Source: Ktedonobacter robiniae
Lineage (GTDB): Bacteria > Chloroflexota > Ktedonobacteria > Ktedonobacterales > Ktedonobacteraceae
Reading direction: 5' to 3'
Assembly: GCF_016587375.1 (NCBI RefSeq)
Contig: NZ_BNJG01000001.1
Span: forward strand, 4,608,501 to 4,672,500
Length of the DNA: 64,000 nucleotides
A program made the translations under genes and the position numbers. Each line of letters starts with the position of its first letter. Position 1 is the first letter of the stretch. Positions 24,177 through 31,653 of the stretch are shown piece by piece. The notes beneath the pieces are model-generated. The model was not told the origin of the DNA. It saw nothing but the letters and a program-made list of their open reading frames with translations, and ran no database searches.

Positions 24177-24536
24177 ATGTTGAACGAACTATTGAAAACA
24201 TTCTTTGATAATATCTGGGTAATTATGATCTTCTTGTTTATTTTCGGTGGCTCAATTACGGGCATTGTGCGCTCAATGTTTGATCACCGATTAAAGATGC
24301 AAGAGAAGAAGAACGAGGAACTGCGCCTGAGGCTCGAACTGGAGCATATGCGGAAGATACCTGGTGCAGGGATGCCCCAGCCGAAGGAGTCGGCCTGGGA
24401 CGAGCAGCCACTGGCGGGCTACGATGGTGGGTACCAGGGGCAGGGCCTGGATCGGAGCGCAAAAGAGCGCGAACAGCAGCCAGTAGAGCCATATGCATCA
24501 GAAGGACAGGAACTGCCGCCGCAGGTCCAGGGGTAG
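24177..24536 (+). CDS. Small membrane-anchored coiled-coil protein, 119 aa
   Basis: One N-terminal transmembrane helix (about 12-32, NIWVIMIFLFIFGGSITGIV), then a heptad-like charged helix (KMQEKKNEELRLRLELEHMRK, about 41-60), then a disordered Pro/Gln/Gly-rich tail. It has the layout of phage-shock or envelope-sensing accessory proteins, but no family is recognised. ATG 24177 follows GAGAGGAAGAGAAGC, a strong ribosome site; upstream in-frame codons come from the repeat. Confidence 0.6.
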   Translation: MLNELLKTFFDNIWVIMIFLFIFGGSITGIVRSMFDHRLKMQEKKNEELRLRLELEHMRKIPGAGMPQPKESAWDEQPLAGYDGGYQGQGLDRSAKEREQQPVEPYASEGQELPPQVQG

Positions 24537-24839
24537 AGGGGCGTAGTGTAGTCGCGGGAAGGTTTGTGTTATACTGTGGAAACGTGACATACACTGTAAT
24601 GTCTTATCAGTTCTGACGACATTACATCTGTATGCTTGTTTTGACGCTGACACAGGGAGATTGTAAGGGCCAGGGTTGGCTAAGCTGCGGGGCCTCGAAG
24701 TGGAATCGCCGTTGATCTCACGCGCTTTATCCCGCCATGTCCTCGTGTCGTCCGCGTTTCGCTGTGTCGTCATTTGTACATCGACGAGGTCGAAATGATA
24801 GAAACCAATAAGGATGAGGCTCCCTTGAGGGAGGGGAAT
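24537..24839 (+). promoter_or_regulatory. Leader region of the cysteine/cystathionine synthase gene
   Basis: No gene. It contains a TATACT element near 24570 (with a weak -35) and an inverted repeat TGTAATGTC/GACATTACA at 24595-24626. No SAM riboswitch, T-box or other known riboswitch core is visible. Confidence 0.35.
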
Positions 24840-25916
24840 ATGCGTTATTACGATTCGCTATTAGAGGGGATCGGGAATACGCCGCTGGTGCAGTTGAAGC
24901 GCATCGCAAGCGATGTGCCGCCGATGGTACTGGCGAAGGTGGAGTTTTTTAATCCGGGTGGGAGCGTGAAGGATCGCATTGGCCCGGCGATGATCGAGTA
25001 CTGCGAGCAGCAGGGCCTGCTGCGTCCAGGTGGGACGATTGTCGAGCCAACGAGCGGTAATACCGGGCATGGCCTGGCAATCGCGGCGGCGATCAAAGGC
25101 TATCACTGCATCTTCGTCATGACCGACAAGGCCAGCGAGGAGAAGCGAAGCCTGTTGCGCGCGTATGGCGCGGAGGTTGTGATCTGCCCGAGCAGCGTTA
25201 CCCATGACTCGCCAGAGTACTACAAAAATGTCGCCTATCGCCTGGCGAAGGAGATTCCGGGCGCGTGCTGTCCCGACCAGTATTCGAACCCTGCCAATCC
25301 AGCGGCGCACTATAGCTCTACGGGCCCAGAGATTTGGCGCGATACGGCGGGCAAGATCACGGCTTTCGTCGCGGGCATCGGCACAGGTGGAACTATTTCT
25401 GGGACCAGCCGCTATCTCAAAGAGCAGAATCCACAGATCAAAATCATTGGCGCGGACCCTCCAGGCTCGGTCTACTCGGGCGATACCCCCAGGCCCTACA
25501 AGGTCGAAGGTATCGGCATGGATATGTTCCCGCGTAACTATGATACCGCTGTTGTCGACGATGTGATTCGTGTTGATGACCGTACCTCGTTCTACTGGGC
25601 CAGGCGCCTGGCACGCGAGGAGGGTATCCTGGTTGGTGGCTCGGGGGGCACGGCCCTGGCGGCGGCTATGACCTATGCTAAGCGTCTTACCCCCCAGGAT
25701 GTGCTGGTCGTGTTGCTCCCTGACACGGGTCGTGGCTACCTGACCAAGCAGTTTAACGACACCTGGATGCGCGATCAGGGTTACAACATAGAAGTGAGTC
25801 GAACCGCTCTCGTACAACAATATCTTCCCAACATCCTCCAGCCAGGGAATGGGGTACGGCGTCCTTACGAATGGCCGGAAGTGGAAGATCAAGATCCCAC
25901 ACCTTCCCCCGAATAG
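24840..25916 (+). CDS. PLP-dependent cysteine synthase / cystathionine beta-synthase, 3' part replaced by phage DNA
   Basis: Forms cysteine or cystathionine by beta-replacement on (acetyl)serine. The PLP lysine is K44 in NPGGSVKDR; SGNTGHG and GTGGTISG bind the cofactor phosphate and substrate. The sequence LPDTGRGYLTKQFNDTWMRDQGY near residue 310-330 is typical of bacterial cystathionine beta-synthases that continue into two CBS regulatory domains. Here the frame instead runs about 30 residues into phage DNA, antisense to the recombinase gene. The catalytic domain is complete. The start ATG 24840 has GGGAGGGG 5 nt upstream. I infer that the CBS domain pair was cut off by integration. Confidence 0.85.
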   Translation: MRYYDSLLEGIGNTPLVQLKRIASDVPPMVLAKVEFFNPGGSVKDRIGPAMIEYCEQQGLLRPGGTIVEPTSGNTGHGLAIAAAIKGYHCIFVMTDKASEEKRSLLRAYGAEVVICPSSVTHDSPEYYKNVAYRLAKEIPGACCPDQYSNPANPAAHYSSTGPEIWRDTAGKITAFVAGIGTGGTISGTSRYLKEQNPQIKIIGADPPGSVYSGDTPRPYKVEGIGMDMFPRNYDTAVVDDVIRVDDRTSFYWARRLAREEGILVGGSGGTALAAAMTYAKRLTPQDVLVVLLPDTGRGYLTKQFNDTWMRDQGYNIEVSRTALVQQYLPNILQPGNGVRRPYEWPEVEDQDPTPSPE

Positions 25917-27711
25917 CCACGAATGAGCGCTTGGGGAGTGCCTGCATGATCTCTTCAGCCGTGAGTGTGGATGGGAGATTGTGCAGGATCTCCAGCTCTT
26001 CTTTAGTCCAGTATGGGTTCGCTATCTTCCCTGATCGTTCACCACCCACAACTATCTCTCCCCAGGTAGGTGCAGCCCACCGAATCGTGAGCTTGAAAAT
26101 ATTGGGCGAGAGAAGGTCGAGTACCACCTCTTTGGTGACCAGCTTGACGAAGTTGACGCGGTGTTCGTGTTCGATGGAAGTCCAGTTCTTCTTAAGGTTA
26201 TGAAGCATCTCTGCTACTTCCATCGCCTTCTCTACGGCGGCTGCTCCAGGCGTCGGCTGCTTGAGGCGCTTCTCTTCCTCCTGTGCGTGGGTGTATGCCT
26301 CCTCAATCGTCCCAATCAGGTCCAGGTTCGTCAGTCGCGCCAGCTTCTCCTTCAGTCCGGTGATGTGCCTCCTGGTGGCCTCTAGCTGCTCGATGCGACT
26401 CTTCTCTGCCTGCTCATACATGGTTTGAAGGTTCTTGGCGTATTCATGGTACTCTTCAACTCTTGGCGTGAGGGAGGCTACCTCTAAGAGCACATCTGTA
26501 AAGACATCGTCTGCATCCTTCACTGATATGTGGGCTTTGTAGGAGGAAACGTCGTGCTGTGGTGCGCGGATCGTGTAGTACTCACGGTGGCGAATGGGCG
26601 TGGTGTACACCTCCTTGCCTTCCTCTGAGGTTGTGATAATCTCCTTGAGGAGGGCAGTGGTGCCGCCTTCACGCTTCGTGTACCGCGCATGTTTCCTCAG
26701 TACAACCTCTGTGTTGGCGCTACCATCCATCTTGTGTGGGGAGAGACGCTCGAAGGCATAGAAGAACAGGCTGGACTCTACGATGGCGTCGTGGTGGTCC
26801 TCATGCGTGATCCCGTCAAACGAAAGATAGCCTGCATAGACCTCGCGACAGAGCAAGCGGCGAAGCCCGGTATAGGAGATGCTATAACCGCCCTCCACTT
26901 TGCGTAGTGCGCAGCGCTTCACCAGATCCTCCGGCACGCTCTCATCAAAGTCAGGGAACACCACCGACTTCACCTGGACCTCCTGCCAGAGTTGTGCAAG
27001 GTTGCCGCCTAGCTCGTAGAACCGCTCGAACAGCCCCTTGACAATCTCTGCATGTGGCGGGTAGGGCACAAACTTGCGGTAGTCCTTACTCCTCTTGTCC
27101 TGGTCAATGAGATAGCCAACAGGAATGGAATTACCCAGGTACACACCACGCTGCCACAGATACCTCTTACCACCATTCAGTCGCCGCTCAATCTGATATT
27201 TGAGGTAGGCCGCAGCACTCTTACAACGCTCACGGAACATATCGACGTGCCAATCGATAGAAAAGTCGTACACCATGTCGGGTGTGATAACAAGCACATT
27301 GTACTTGTCGCAAATCTCCATGAACTTGCTATACTCAGTACCCCACTTGTCACGGAAGAGGCGATCAACATCTACCACAAAGATAGCCTTGATACGCTCG
27401 GTGATAATGTCGTTGAGCATACGAGTGAAGCCCTTGCGCTCATCCATACGCTTCTTGCCAGACACCACCGCATCCTCGTCGTAGAGAACAAGGTTCTCCT
27501 CCTTCCACCCGTACCGTGTGGTGAGTCCAACGATGTCGTGCTGGATCTGTGTGCTTGTGTTACCCAACTGCTTACCAGTGGACTGGCGCGGGTAGACACC
27601 AATCATCGCGCTCTGTGGCACTTTAGGTGCACTGTAGTTATTCGTCTCCTCCTTCCGCTCGACCTTCTCGTATCGGTTCGTTCTTCTGGTCTTCTTCTGC
27701 TGCTCTTCCAT
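25753..27711 (-). CDS. int: Large serine recombinase (phage integrase)
   Basis: Integrates and excises the phage. 652 residues from ATG 27711 (GGAG 8 nt upstream); the open frame extends to 27834 without a start signal. The catalytic serine is S44 in YPRQSTGKQ. A resolvase domain (about 35-190), a recombinase domain (about 200-340), a coiled coil (EYAKNLQTMYEQAEKSRIEQLEATRRH...) and a C-terminal Myb/SANT-like segment (WTKEELEILHNLPS...) follow in order. The last residues are read from across the attachment site, so the C-terminal tail differs between integrated and circular forms. A recombination directionality factor was not identified among the neighbouring small genes. Confidence 0.93.
   Translation of the reverse strand: MEEQQKKTRRTNRYEKVERKEETNNYSAPKVPQSAMIGVYPRQSTGKQLGNTSTQIQHDIVGLTTRYGWKEENLVLYDEDAVVSGKKRMDERKGFTRMLNDIITERIKAIFVVDVDRLFRDKWGTEYSKFMEICDKYNVLVITPDMVYDFSIDWHVDMFRERCKSAAAYLKYQIERRLNGGKRYLWQRGVYLGNSIPVGYLIDQDKRSKDYRKFVPYPPHAEIVKGLFERFYELGGNLAQLWQEVQVKSVVFPDFDESVPEDLVKRCALRKVEGGYSISYTGLRRLLCREVYAGYLSFDGITHEDHHDAIVESSLFFYAFERLSPHKMDGSANTEVVLRKHARYTKREGGTTALLKEIITTSEEGKEVYTTPIRHREYYTIRAPQHDVSSYKAHISVKDADDVFTDVLLEVASLTPRVEEYHEYAKNLQTMYEQAEKSRIEQLEATRRHITGLKEKLARLTNLDLIGTIEEAYTHAQEEEKRLKQPTPGAAAVEKAMEVAEMLHNLKKNWTSIEHEHRVNFVKLVTKEVVLDLLSPNIFKLTIRWAAPTWGEIVVGGERSGKIANPYWTKEELEILHNLPSTLTAEEIMQALPKRSFVAIRGKVWDLDLPLPAIRKDAVPHSLAGGCWEDIVVRERFDSLLCCNPDRASRCR
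25790..25875. other. Inferred left attachment site (attL) of the phage
   Basis: Host-like synthase coding sequence loses family similarity shortly after about 25790, and recombinase coding sequence (minus strand) loses plausibility in the same interval. The crossover core must lie here. It cannot be fixed without the right end of the phage or an empty site. Confidence 0.4.
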
Positions 27712-28010
27712 GCATAATACTCCGTAAATCAGCTTCAAAAATGCACAGCATGGTGCAAAACTTCTCGAACATGTCTGATGGTAGTTCGTATGTTGTGGCT
27801 GTGTTCGAGATAATCCAGTATCGAGCCATGTCAATACTCCTGTCTATTTTACCTGATCTATTCCCAATAAGCAAGGGGTATAACCATCTGTGCGGGTGAA
27901 CACTACCTACTTGCCTGGGTTAGATCCCAAGCAAGAGGCGTGCTATAATACGGTGTTGGGCACACGGGATTCGGAAGTTGAGTTGTGTCTTCTCCTGTTC
28001 ACCGTCTGCC
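27712..28010. other. Intergenic region upstream of the recombinase, no gene seen
   Basis: About 300 bp. Nothing coding is supported. A TATAAT-like box on the + strand at about 27946 has no -35 partner at normal distance and no gene behind it. Confidence 0.4.
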
Positions 28011-28211
28011 CTAATCTTTACTCACGAGCACGAGAAACGCTGCAAACTCTGCCATCAGGAGCAGCACTCCTATTGTCTGTAGCCACAGGTTGTTGGTGTG
28101 GATCAGAGCCAATGCAGCGAGCGACACAGCGCCAAACAGCAGCACAATACCGATCACTACCCCGATAAACGCCAGGATGTCAGCACCCTTGGCCTGAAAC
28201 CAAATCTTCAT
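28011..28211 (-). CDS. Phage mini membrane protein, 66 aa
   Basis: Starts at ATG 28211 (GGAGG 5 nt upstream), overlapping the stop of the previous gene by 4 nt. Two hydrophobic helices (about 11-36 and 42-61), short charged ends. Last gene of a run of four small membrane proteins. Holin-like size, but no lysis gene is adjacent. Confidence 0.6.
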   Translation of the reverse strand: MKIWFQAKGADILAFIGVVIGIVLLFGAVSLAALALIHTNNLWLQTIGVLLLMAEFAAFLVLVSKD

Positions 28212-28372
28212 AGTTGCCTCCAATCAGTAGTAAAGTATTCAAATCCAGCGAATATGGTGACGAAGAGTACAAGTGCCAAACCAAGCCAGTAGTATGGCGT
28301 GTCTGCTGCCAGGACGTATCCCGACAGCAAACCAAGCGGATAACCAACGAAGCGAGCGAGACACCCGCACAT
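28208..28372 (-). CDS. Phage mini membrane protein, 54 aa
   Basis: Reads MCGCLARFVGYPLGLLSGYV and continues with a second hydrophobic stretch (YYWLGLALVLFVTIFAGF). TAGGAGG precedes the ATG by 6 nt. It overlaps the next gene by ATGA. Two predicted membrane passes. Function unknown. Confidence 0.6.
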   Translation of the reverse strand: MCGCLARFVGYPLGLLSGYVLAADTPYYWLGLALVLFVTIFAGFEYFTTDWRQL

Positions 28373-28381
28373 GAGCGCCTC

Positions 28382-28495
28382 CTAGTGGGTGAGTAAGTAG
28401 CGAATAACATAGTACAAAAGCACGAGCACCACCGCAGCATCAAAGCATACGAAGATAAGCCACAAGACCAGGACACAGCCGCCAGCAAGTTTCAT
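28382..28495 (-). CDS. Phage mini membrane protein, 37 aa
   Basis: A single strongly hydrophobic helix (CVLVLWLIFVCFDAAVVLVL) with the tail RYLLTH. AAGGAGG lies 5 nt before the ATG. Coupled to the gene before it by an ATGA overlap. Confidence 0.55.
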   Translation of the reverse strand: MKLAGGCVLVLWLIFVCFDAAVVLVLLYYVIRYLLTH

Positions 28496-28653
28496 ACCTT
28501 TACCTCCTTGAGCACTCCAACCGCCAGGACCAGCAGACCCAGGTAGCCAGCCGCCTGTAAGGGTGGGTTGCCTGTTTGGACTAATATGAGGGCCACCCAG
28601 ATGTATAACCAGGAAAAGCTCAGGGCAATGAGTACATTGACAAAGTTAAGCAT
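28492..28653 (-). CDS. Phage mini membrane protein, 53 aa
   Basis: Two hydrophobic helices (VLIALSFSWLYIWVALIL and AAGYLGLLVLAVGVL) and a short KEVKV tail. Strong GGAAGGAAG site before ATG 28653, which directly follows the nuclease gene. First of the four overlapping membrane genes. Confidence 0.6.
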   Translation of the reverse strand: MLNFVNVLIALSFSWLYIWVALILVQTGNPPLQAAGYLGLLVLAVGVLKEVKV

Positions 28654-29553
28654 CTATCTTCCTTCCTTCTGGAGAGCTACGCATTCAATCTGAAAAGGGC
28701 AGTAGGGGCAGAGCCTCGCTTTATCACCCTCATAAGCAGGAGCCAGATTCTCTCTCGCGTCAATCGCGTCCTCGATCAATGTTCTGATGAAGTCCTCCAT
28801 GAAGTCCATACTCTTCAACTGCATCTGGGCCAGGGCGAGATCGGCGTAGCGGCCAGCAGAGCGGGGAGTGAGCATCTTGCCACGGTCGATGAGGTCGCAC
28901 TTGCTTGTGAAGCGTCTGACCTTGCCCATGTCGAAGTACACGATCTCTAACTCATCGACTATCACCTCGATATCAGGGCGACCGAGGTACTCAGGGAGGC
29001 ACCGAGCCAGGAGGTACTGGTACATGTTTACCTGCTTCTGGTGATCTTCCTTCGCCTCGATAAAGTCGTGGCCTACCTCCTTGGTGCTCTTCCAGTCGGT
29101 GAGCTTGACCACAATCTTTGTTTCATCGACAAAGAGAACCTCCACCAAATCAGGCTTACCAACGAACTTCTGTGGACCATAGGCCGTCTCAACCATCGTC
29201 TCAAGGCGTTCCTCCGTAATCTCAAACTCAACACCTGGGGCCAGTGGCGCAGTCTCGAAGAAACCGTGAGCCATCGTGCCGCGCAGGGCATTCCATTTCT
29301 TGTAGGGGTCAAGGTATTGGGGATACTGATTCTTATCCAGGTACTTCGATCTTGGGCATCCCATCAGCCGGGTAGGTGAGAAGGTCTGTCGTCCTGGCTC
29401 GCGATCTCCATCGCCCCACATCATTCGCAGCATCTTGCCATTGAACGGACAAGGATGAGCGGGATCTTGCACACATACATCGCATTCCTGGCGAGTCATC
29501 GATACACGCTTGAGCTTCCTTGCTGCGTCACAAATTATGCCTTTATATGCCAT
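28654..29553 (-). CDS. PD-(D/E)XK nuclease, RecB/Cas4-like, with C-terminal Cys cluster
   Basis: Phage recombination or end-processing exonuclease. 299 residues. The catalytic core reads GKPDLVEV (Asp), then KLTDWKS (D-x-K), then QVNMYQYLL (motif IV Gln/Tyr). An N-terminal CDVCVQDPAHPC and a C-terminal CPYCPFQIEC supply four or more Cys, as in Cas4/AddB-type Fe-S nucleases. It probably works with the Rad52-like annealing protein at 38442 in phage recombination. Its ATG overlaps the stop of the preceding gene (TAATG). Confidence 0.8.
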   Translation of the reverse strand: MAYKGIICDAARKLKRVSMTRQECDVCVQDPAHPCPFNGKMLRMMWGDGDREPGRQTFSPTRLMGCPRSKYLDKNQYPQYLDPYKKWNALRGTMAHGFFETAPLAPGVEFEITEERLETMVETAYGPQKFVGKPDLVEVLFVDETKIVVKLTDWKSTKEVGHDFIEAKEDHQKQVNMYQYLLARCLPEYLGRPDIEVIVDELEIVYFDMGKVRRFTSKCDLIDRGKMLTPRSAGRYADLALAQMQLKSMDFMEDFIRTLIEDAIDARENLAPAYEGDKARLCPYCPFQIECVALQKEGR

Positions 29554-29888
29554 TAGTCGATCCTTACAAAGCGAGGGAGGATGGTGGTTTCAACGCAGAT
29601 CTCGTTGATGACGTGGACGGTTTGCCATGCCTTGGCGATGTGGTCCACATTGCGCACAAAGCGATGGTTGCAACCGCAACTGCACTCAAGCTCAACGCGA
29701 TAGTTGTCATGACGCGAGTGGTAGATATTCGCGTAAGCAAAGGGTTCCTGGCTCTTCTGGTCCACGTGGTGGAGGAAGGTGTTCACCATTACCTCCATCG
29801 CCGCTCCCGTTGGTGGTATCTTCGTTGCTGGCATGAGTATCGTGTCCTGCTGATCCAGTGGGATCGCCTGGAGGCGTACTTTCTTCAT
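29553..29888 (-). CDS. Phage hypothetical protein overlapping the primase gene
   Basis: About 111 residues if it starts at ATG 29888; the frame is open to 29960. It overlaps the disordered primase tail by roughly 180 bp in another frame. A CSCGCNHRF motif suggests a small metal site. The C-terminal part (29553-29706) is the only coding content between primase and nuclease, and the stop is coupled to the nuclease ATG, so a gene here is likely. Confidence 0.55.
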   Translation of the reverse strand: MKKVRLQAIPLDQQDTILMPATKIPPTGAAMEVMVNTFLHHVDQKSQEPFAYANIYHSRHDNYRVELECSCGCNHRFVRNVDHIAKAWQTVHVINEICVETTILPRFVRID

Positions 29889-30900
29889 CGAACCCGTATT
29901 GCTCGTAGATGTCATTGAATGTATAACCTTTCTGCATGACTTCGGATATGTCTTTACCAAGCTCGGCAGGCCACTGGAGCCATACCACTTCTTCGTATTC
30001 TTGCTTCGCTCGCTCGAATAACTTTCTTGCTGCGTCTATTCCTGGTTCGTCTCTATCACCACAAATGACAATCCTTTTAAGTGAGGGGCGGCGTCGCGGA
30101 TTGATTGAAATCCCATCGAAGAACCGTTTGAGAAGATCCAGTACAAGTCCCTGCTTTTTGGCTCCGTTCGTGGCCGTGACAGCAGGTACTCCGTGTTGCC
30201 AGAGAAGAAGCGCATCCAGCTCTCCTTCGACAAGAACGACATAATCTCGTCTGTCGCGCTCGAACTTCCAGGCCGGGTAGAGGGTTGACTCATTGCACCC
30301 TGTCCAGCCTCGATACTTCGGGATCTTCCGTGACTTAACAAGCTCACCCTCCTCGTCATACTCGTCCTCATACTTTCCGCATATCTCTTCATCATTTCGG
30401 TAGCGCAGCGTCACAGGCTCAAGCTTCCCATCGAAGACCGGGATCACGAAGGCTGCACCGTTGTGTCCCAGGCGAGCAGTCCTGATCGTCTCATCGGAGA
30501 GGCCACGCGAGTGAAACCAGACCTTGCGGTCGGAGCACACGTCGGCCAGGATGCTCTCGTAGATCTGGATGTCTCGAAGGGTTGGTGCCCGTCTCGGCCT
30601 CTGCTTCTGTTGTGCTGCCTGTCGCTCTGTCTCTGTCAGGAACACATACTTGGGAGCAACCGCCAGGGCATCCTTCCAGGTGTTCAGTCCCAGGAGCCAC
30701 GCGAGGGCATCCATGCGCTTCTGGATACGGAAGGAACAACCCATGCAGTGGATATGGTCTGGATAGATGCACAGGCTCTCCGAGTCGTCCTGGTGCTTTG
30801 GGCACTTAATCAGTAGGGGGTTCGTCGCGTAGGGAGGGATTGCCCCCTCCGGCAACGCTGCCCTCCTGATGTCGCAGGTCGTGATGTCGAAACGAGCCAT
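29707..30900 (-). CDS. Phage DNA primase (zinc finger plus TOPRIM)
   Basis: Makes RNA primers for phage DNA replication. 397 residues. The CHC2-type zinc finger is CPKHQDDSESLCIYPDHIHCMGC (about 33-57). The TOPRIM core has VLVEGELDALLLWQHG (catalytic Glu) and GDRDEPGIDAA (DxD). The C-terminal 60 residues are Gly/Pro/Ser-rich disorder. It lacks its own helicase domain; a DnaB-like helicase is encoded at 36649. GGAGG precedes the ATG at 30900. Confidence 0.88.
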   Translation of the reverse strand: MARFDITTCDIRRAALPEGAIPPYATNPLLIKCPKHQDDSESLCIYPDHIHCMGCSFRIQKRMDALAWLLGLNTWKDALAVAPKYVFLTETERQAAQQKQRPRRAPTLRDIQIYESILADVCSDRKVWFHSRGLSDETIRTARLGHNGAAFVIPVFDGKLEPVTLRYRNDEEICGKYEDEYDEEGELVKSRKIPKYRGWTGCNESTLYPAWKFERDRRDYVVLVEGELDALLLWQHGVPAVTATNGAKKQGLVLDLLKRFFDGISINPRRRPSLKRIVICGDRDEPGIDAARKLFERAKQEYEEVVWLQWPAELGKDISEVMQKGYTFNDIYEQYGFDEESTPPGDPTGSAGHDTHASNEDTTNGSGDGGNGEHLPPPRGPEEPGTLCLREYLPLAS

Positions 30901-30910
30901 GATGCACCTC

Positions 30911-31192
30911 CTATACTTGTCGCCAGCCTATCCTGTTCGCTTTCTCCCTGATGTGGTAAATGGCGTGCTCCCTCGGCTTCTCCGTCTTCAGACACATGTA
31001 ACAAGCAGACACTCTCACGCCATCCATCACAAGACAATACCGTGGTTCCCAGGAGTAGTACAGATCCTTGTCTGCCATATTGCTGTGGCAAACGGAGCAC
31101 CAACACTTGACGCCTTTAGGGATGTCGTAGGTCGCCTCCAGCTTCACGTGGTCTGGATTCACTTCTGTGACGCCTAGTAGTGATAAGCTCAT
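30911..31192 (-). CDS. Phage zinc-ribbon protein, 93 aa
   Basis: Two Cys pairs (CWCSVCHSN and CYMC, 30 residues apart) form a likely four-Cys zinc site. No known family. ATGA overlap with the preceding gene and a position directly before primase suggest a replication-module accessory. Confidence 0.6.
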   Translation of the reverse strand: MSLSLLGVTEVNPDHVKLEATYDIPKGVKCWCSVCHSNMADKDLYYSWEPRYCLVMDGVRVSACYMCLKTEKPREHAIYHIREKANRIGWRQV

Positions 31193-31518
31193 TCGCTTAC
31201 CTCCACCGCGTTACGGTCCTCAAACTCCATCATCTCAACAATGTTCCGGCGATACTGGTCTGCCCGGTAGTTTGCCTGCTGCTCAAGGTGCTGTCGTACT
31301 ACCTCGCGTGTAGTGTCCATGTTGGTGTGGCAGTCCTCACAGATGAAGGCGTAGGCTATCAGGGAGGGCACGATGTAGAACTTATTGCGTACCCAATTGA
31401 ACTTCATTGTCCATCCGGCATCAGCCTTCCTACAGATGTCGCAGCGACCGAGCACTGGCTCGTGTTCTTTCTGCTCACGATCAACCTGCACATCCTCAAG
31501 TGCTATATCGATCCTCAT
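31189..31518 (-). CDS. Phage zinc-finger protein, 109 aa
   Basis: CDIC and CEDC pairs about 35 residues apart make a zinc site, followed by a charged helix (REVVRQHLEQQANYRADQYRRNIVEMMEFED). ATG 31518 with GGGAGGG upstream is preferred to the longer frame from 31596. Coupled to genes on both sides. Confidence 0.6.
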   Translation of the reverse strand: MRIDIALEDVQVDREQKEHEPVLGRCDICRKADAGWTMKFNWVRNKFYIVPSLIAYAFICEDCHTNMDTTREVVRQHLEQQANYRADQYRRNIVEMMEFEDRNAVEVSE

Positions 31519-31652
31519 TTGCTCTGCCCTCCCAGGATGATGTCCATAATCTGCTCGTAACTCACGCCGTATAACTCTGCAATAACGTGTATGCACTCAC
31601 CTGCTACATAGAGCTTGCGAACGCCCTGTTGCTGTTCTTTCGTAAGTGTCAT
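31515..31652 (-). CDS. Phage mini HTH protein, 45 aa
   Basis: Reads MTLTKEQQQGVRKLYVAGEC, then IHVIAELYGVSYEQIMDIILG: a complete helix-turn-helix of the type seen in resolvase or sigma-like tails, and little else. GGGAG precedes the ATG. Overlaps the next gene by ATGA. Could be a small DNA-binding regulator. Confidence 0.55.
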   Translation of the reverse strand: MTLTKEQQQGVRKLYVAGECIHVIAELYGVSYEQIMDIILGGQSK

Positions 31653-31653
31653 C

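Noticed and set aside
24537..24839. SAM riboswitch or T-box in front of the synthase gene
   Set aside because: None of the conserved core sequences is present; only a short inverted repeat is seen.
28011..28653. Holin/endolysin lysis cassette
   Set aside because: The small membrane proteins look holin-like in size, but no endolysin or spanin is adjacent, and they lie next to the integrase.
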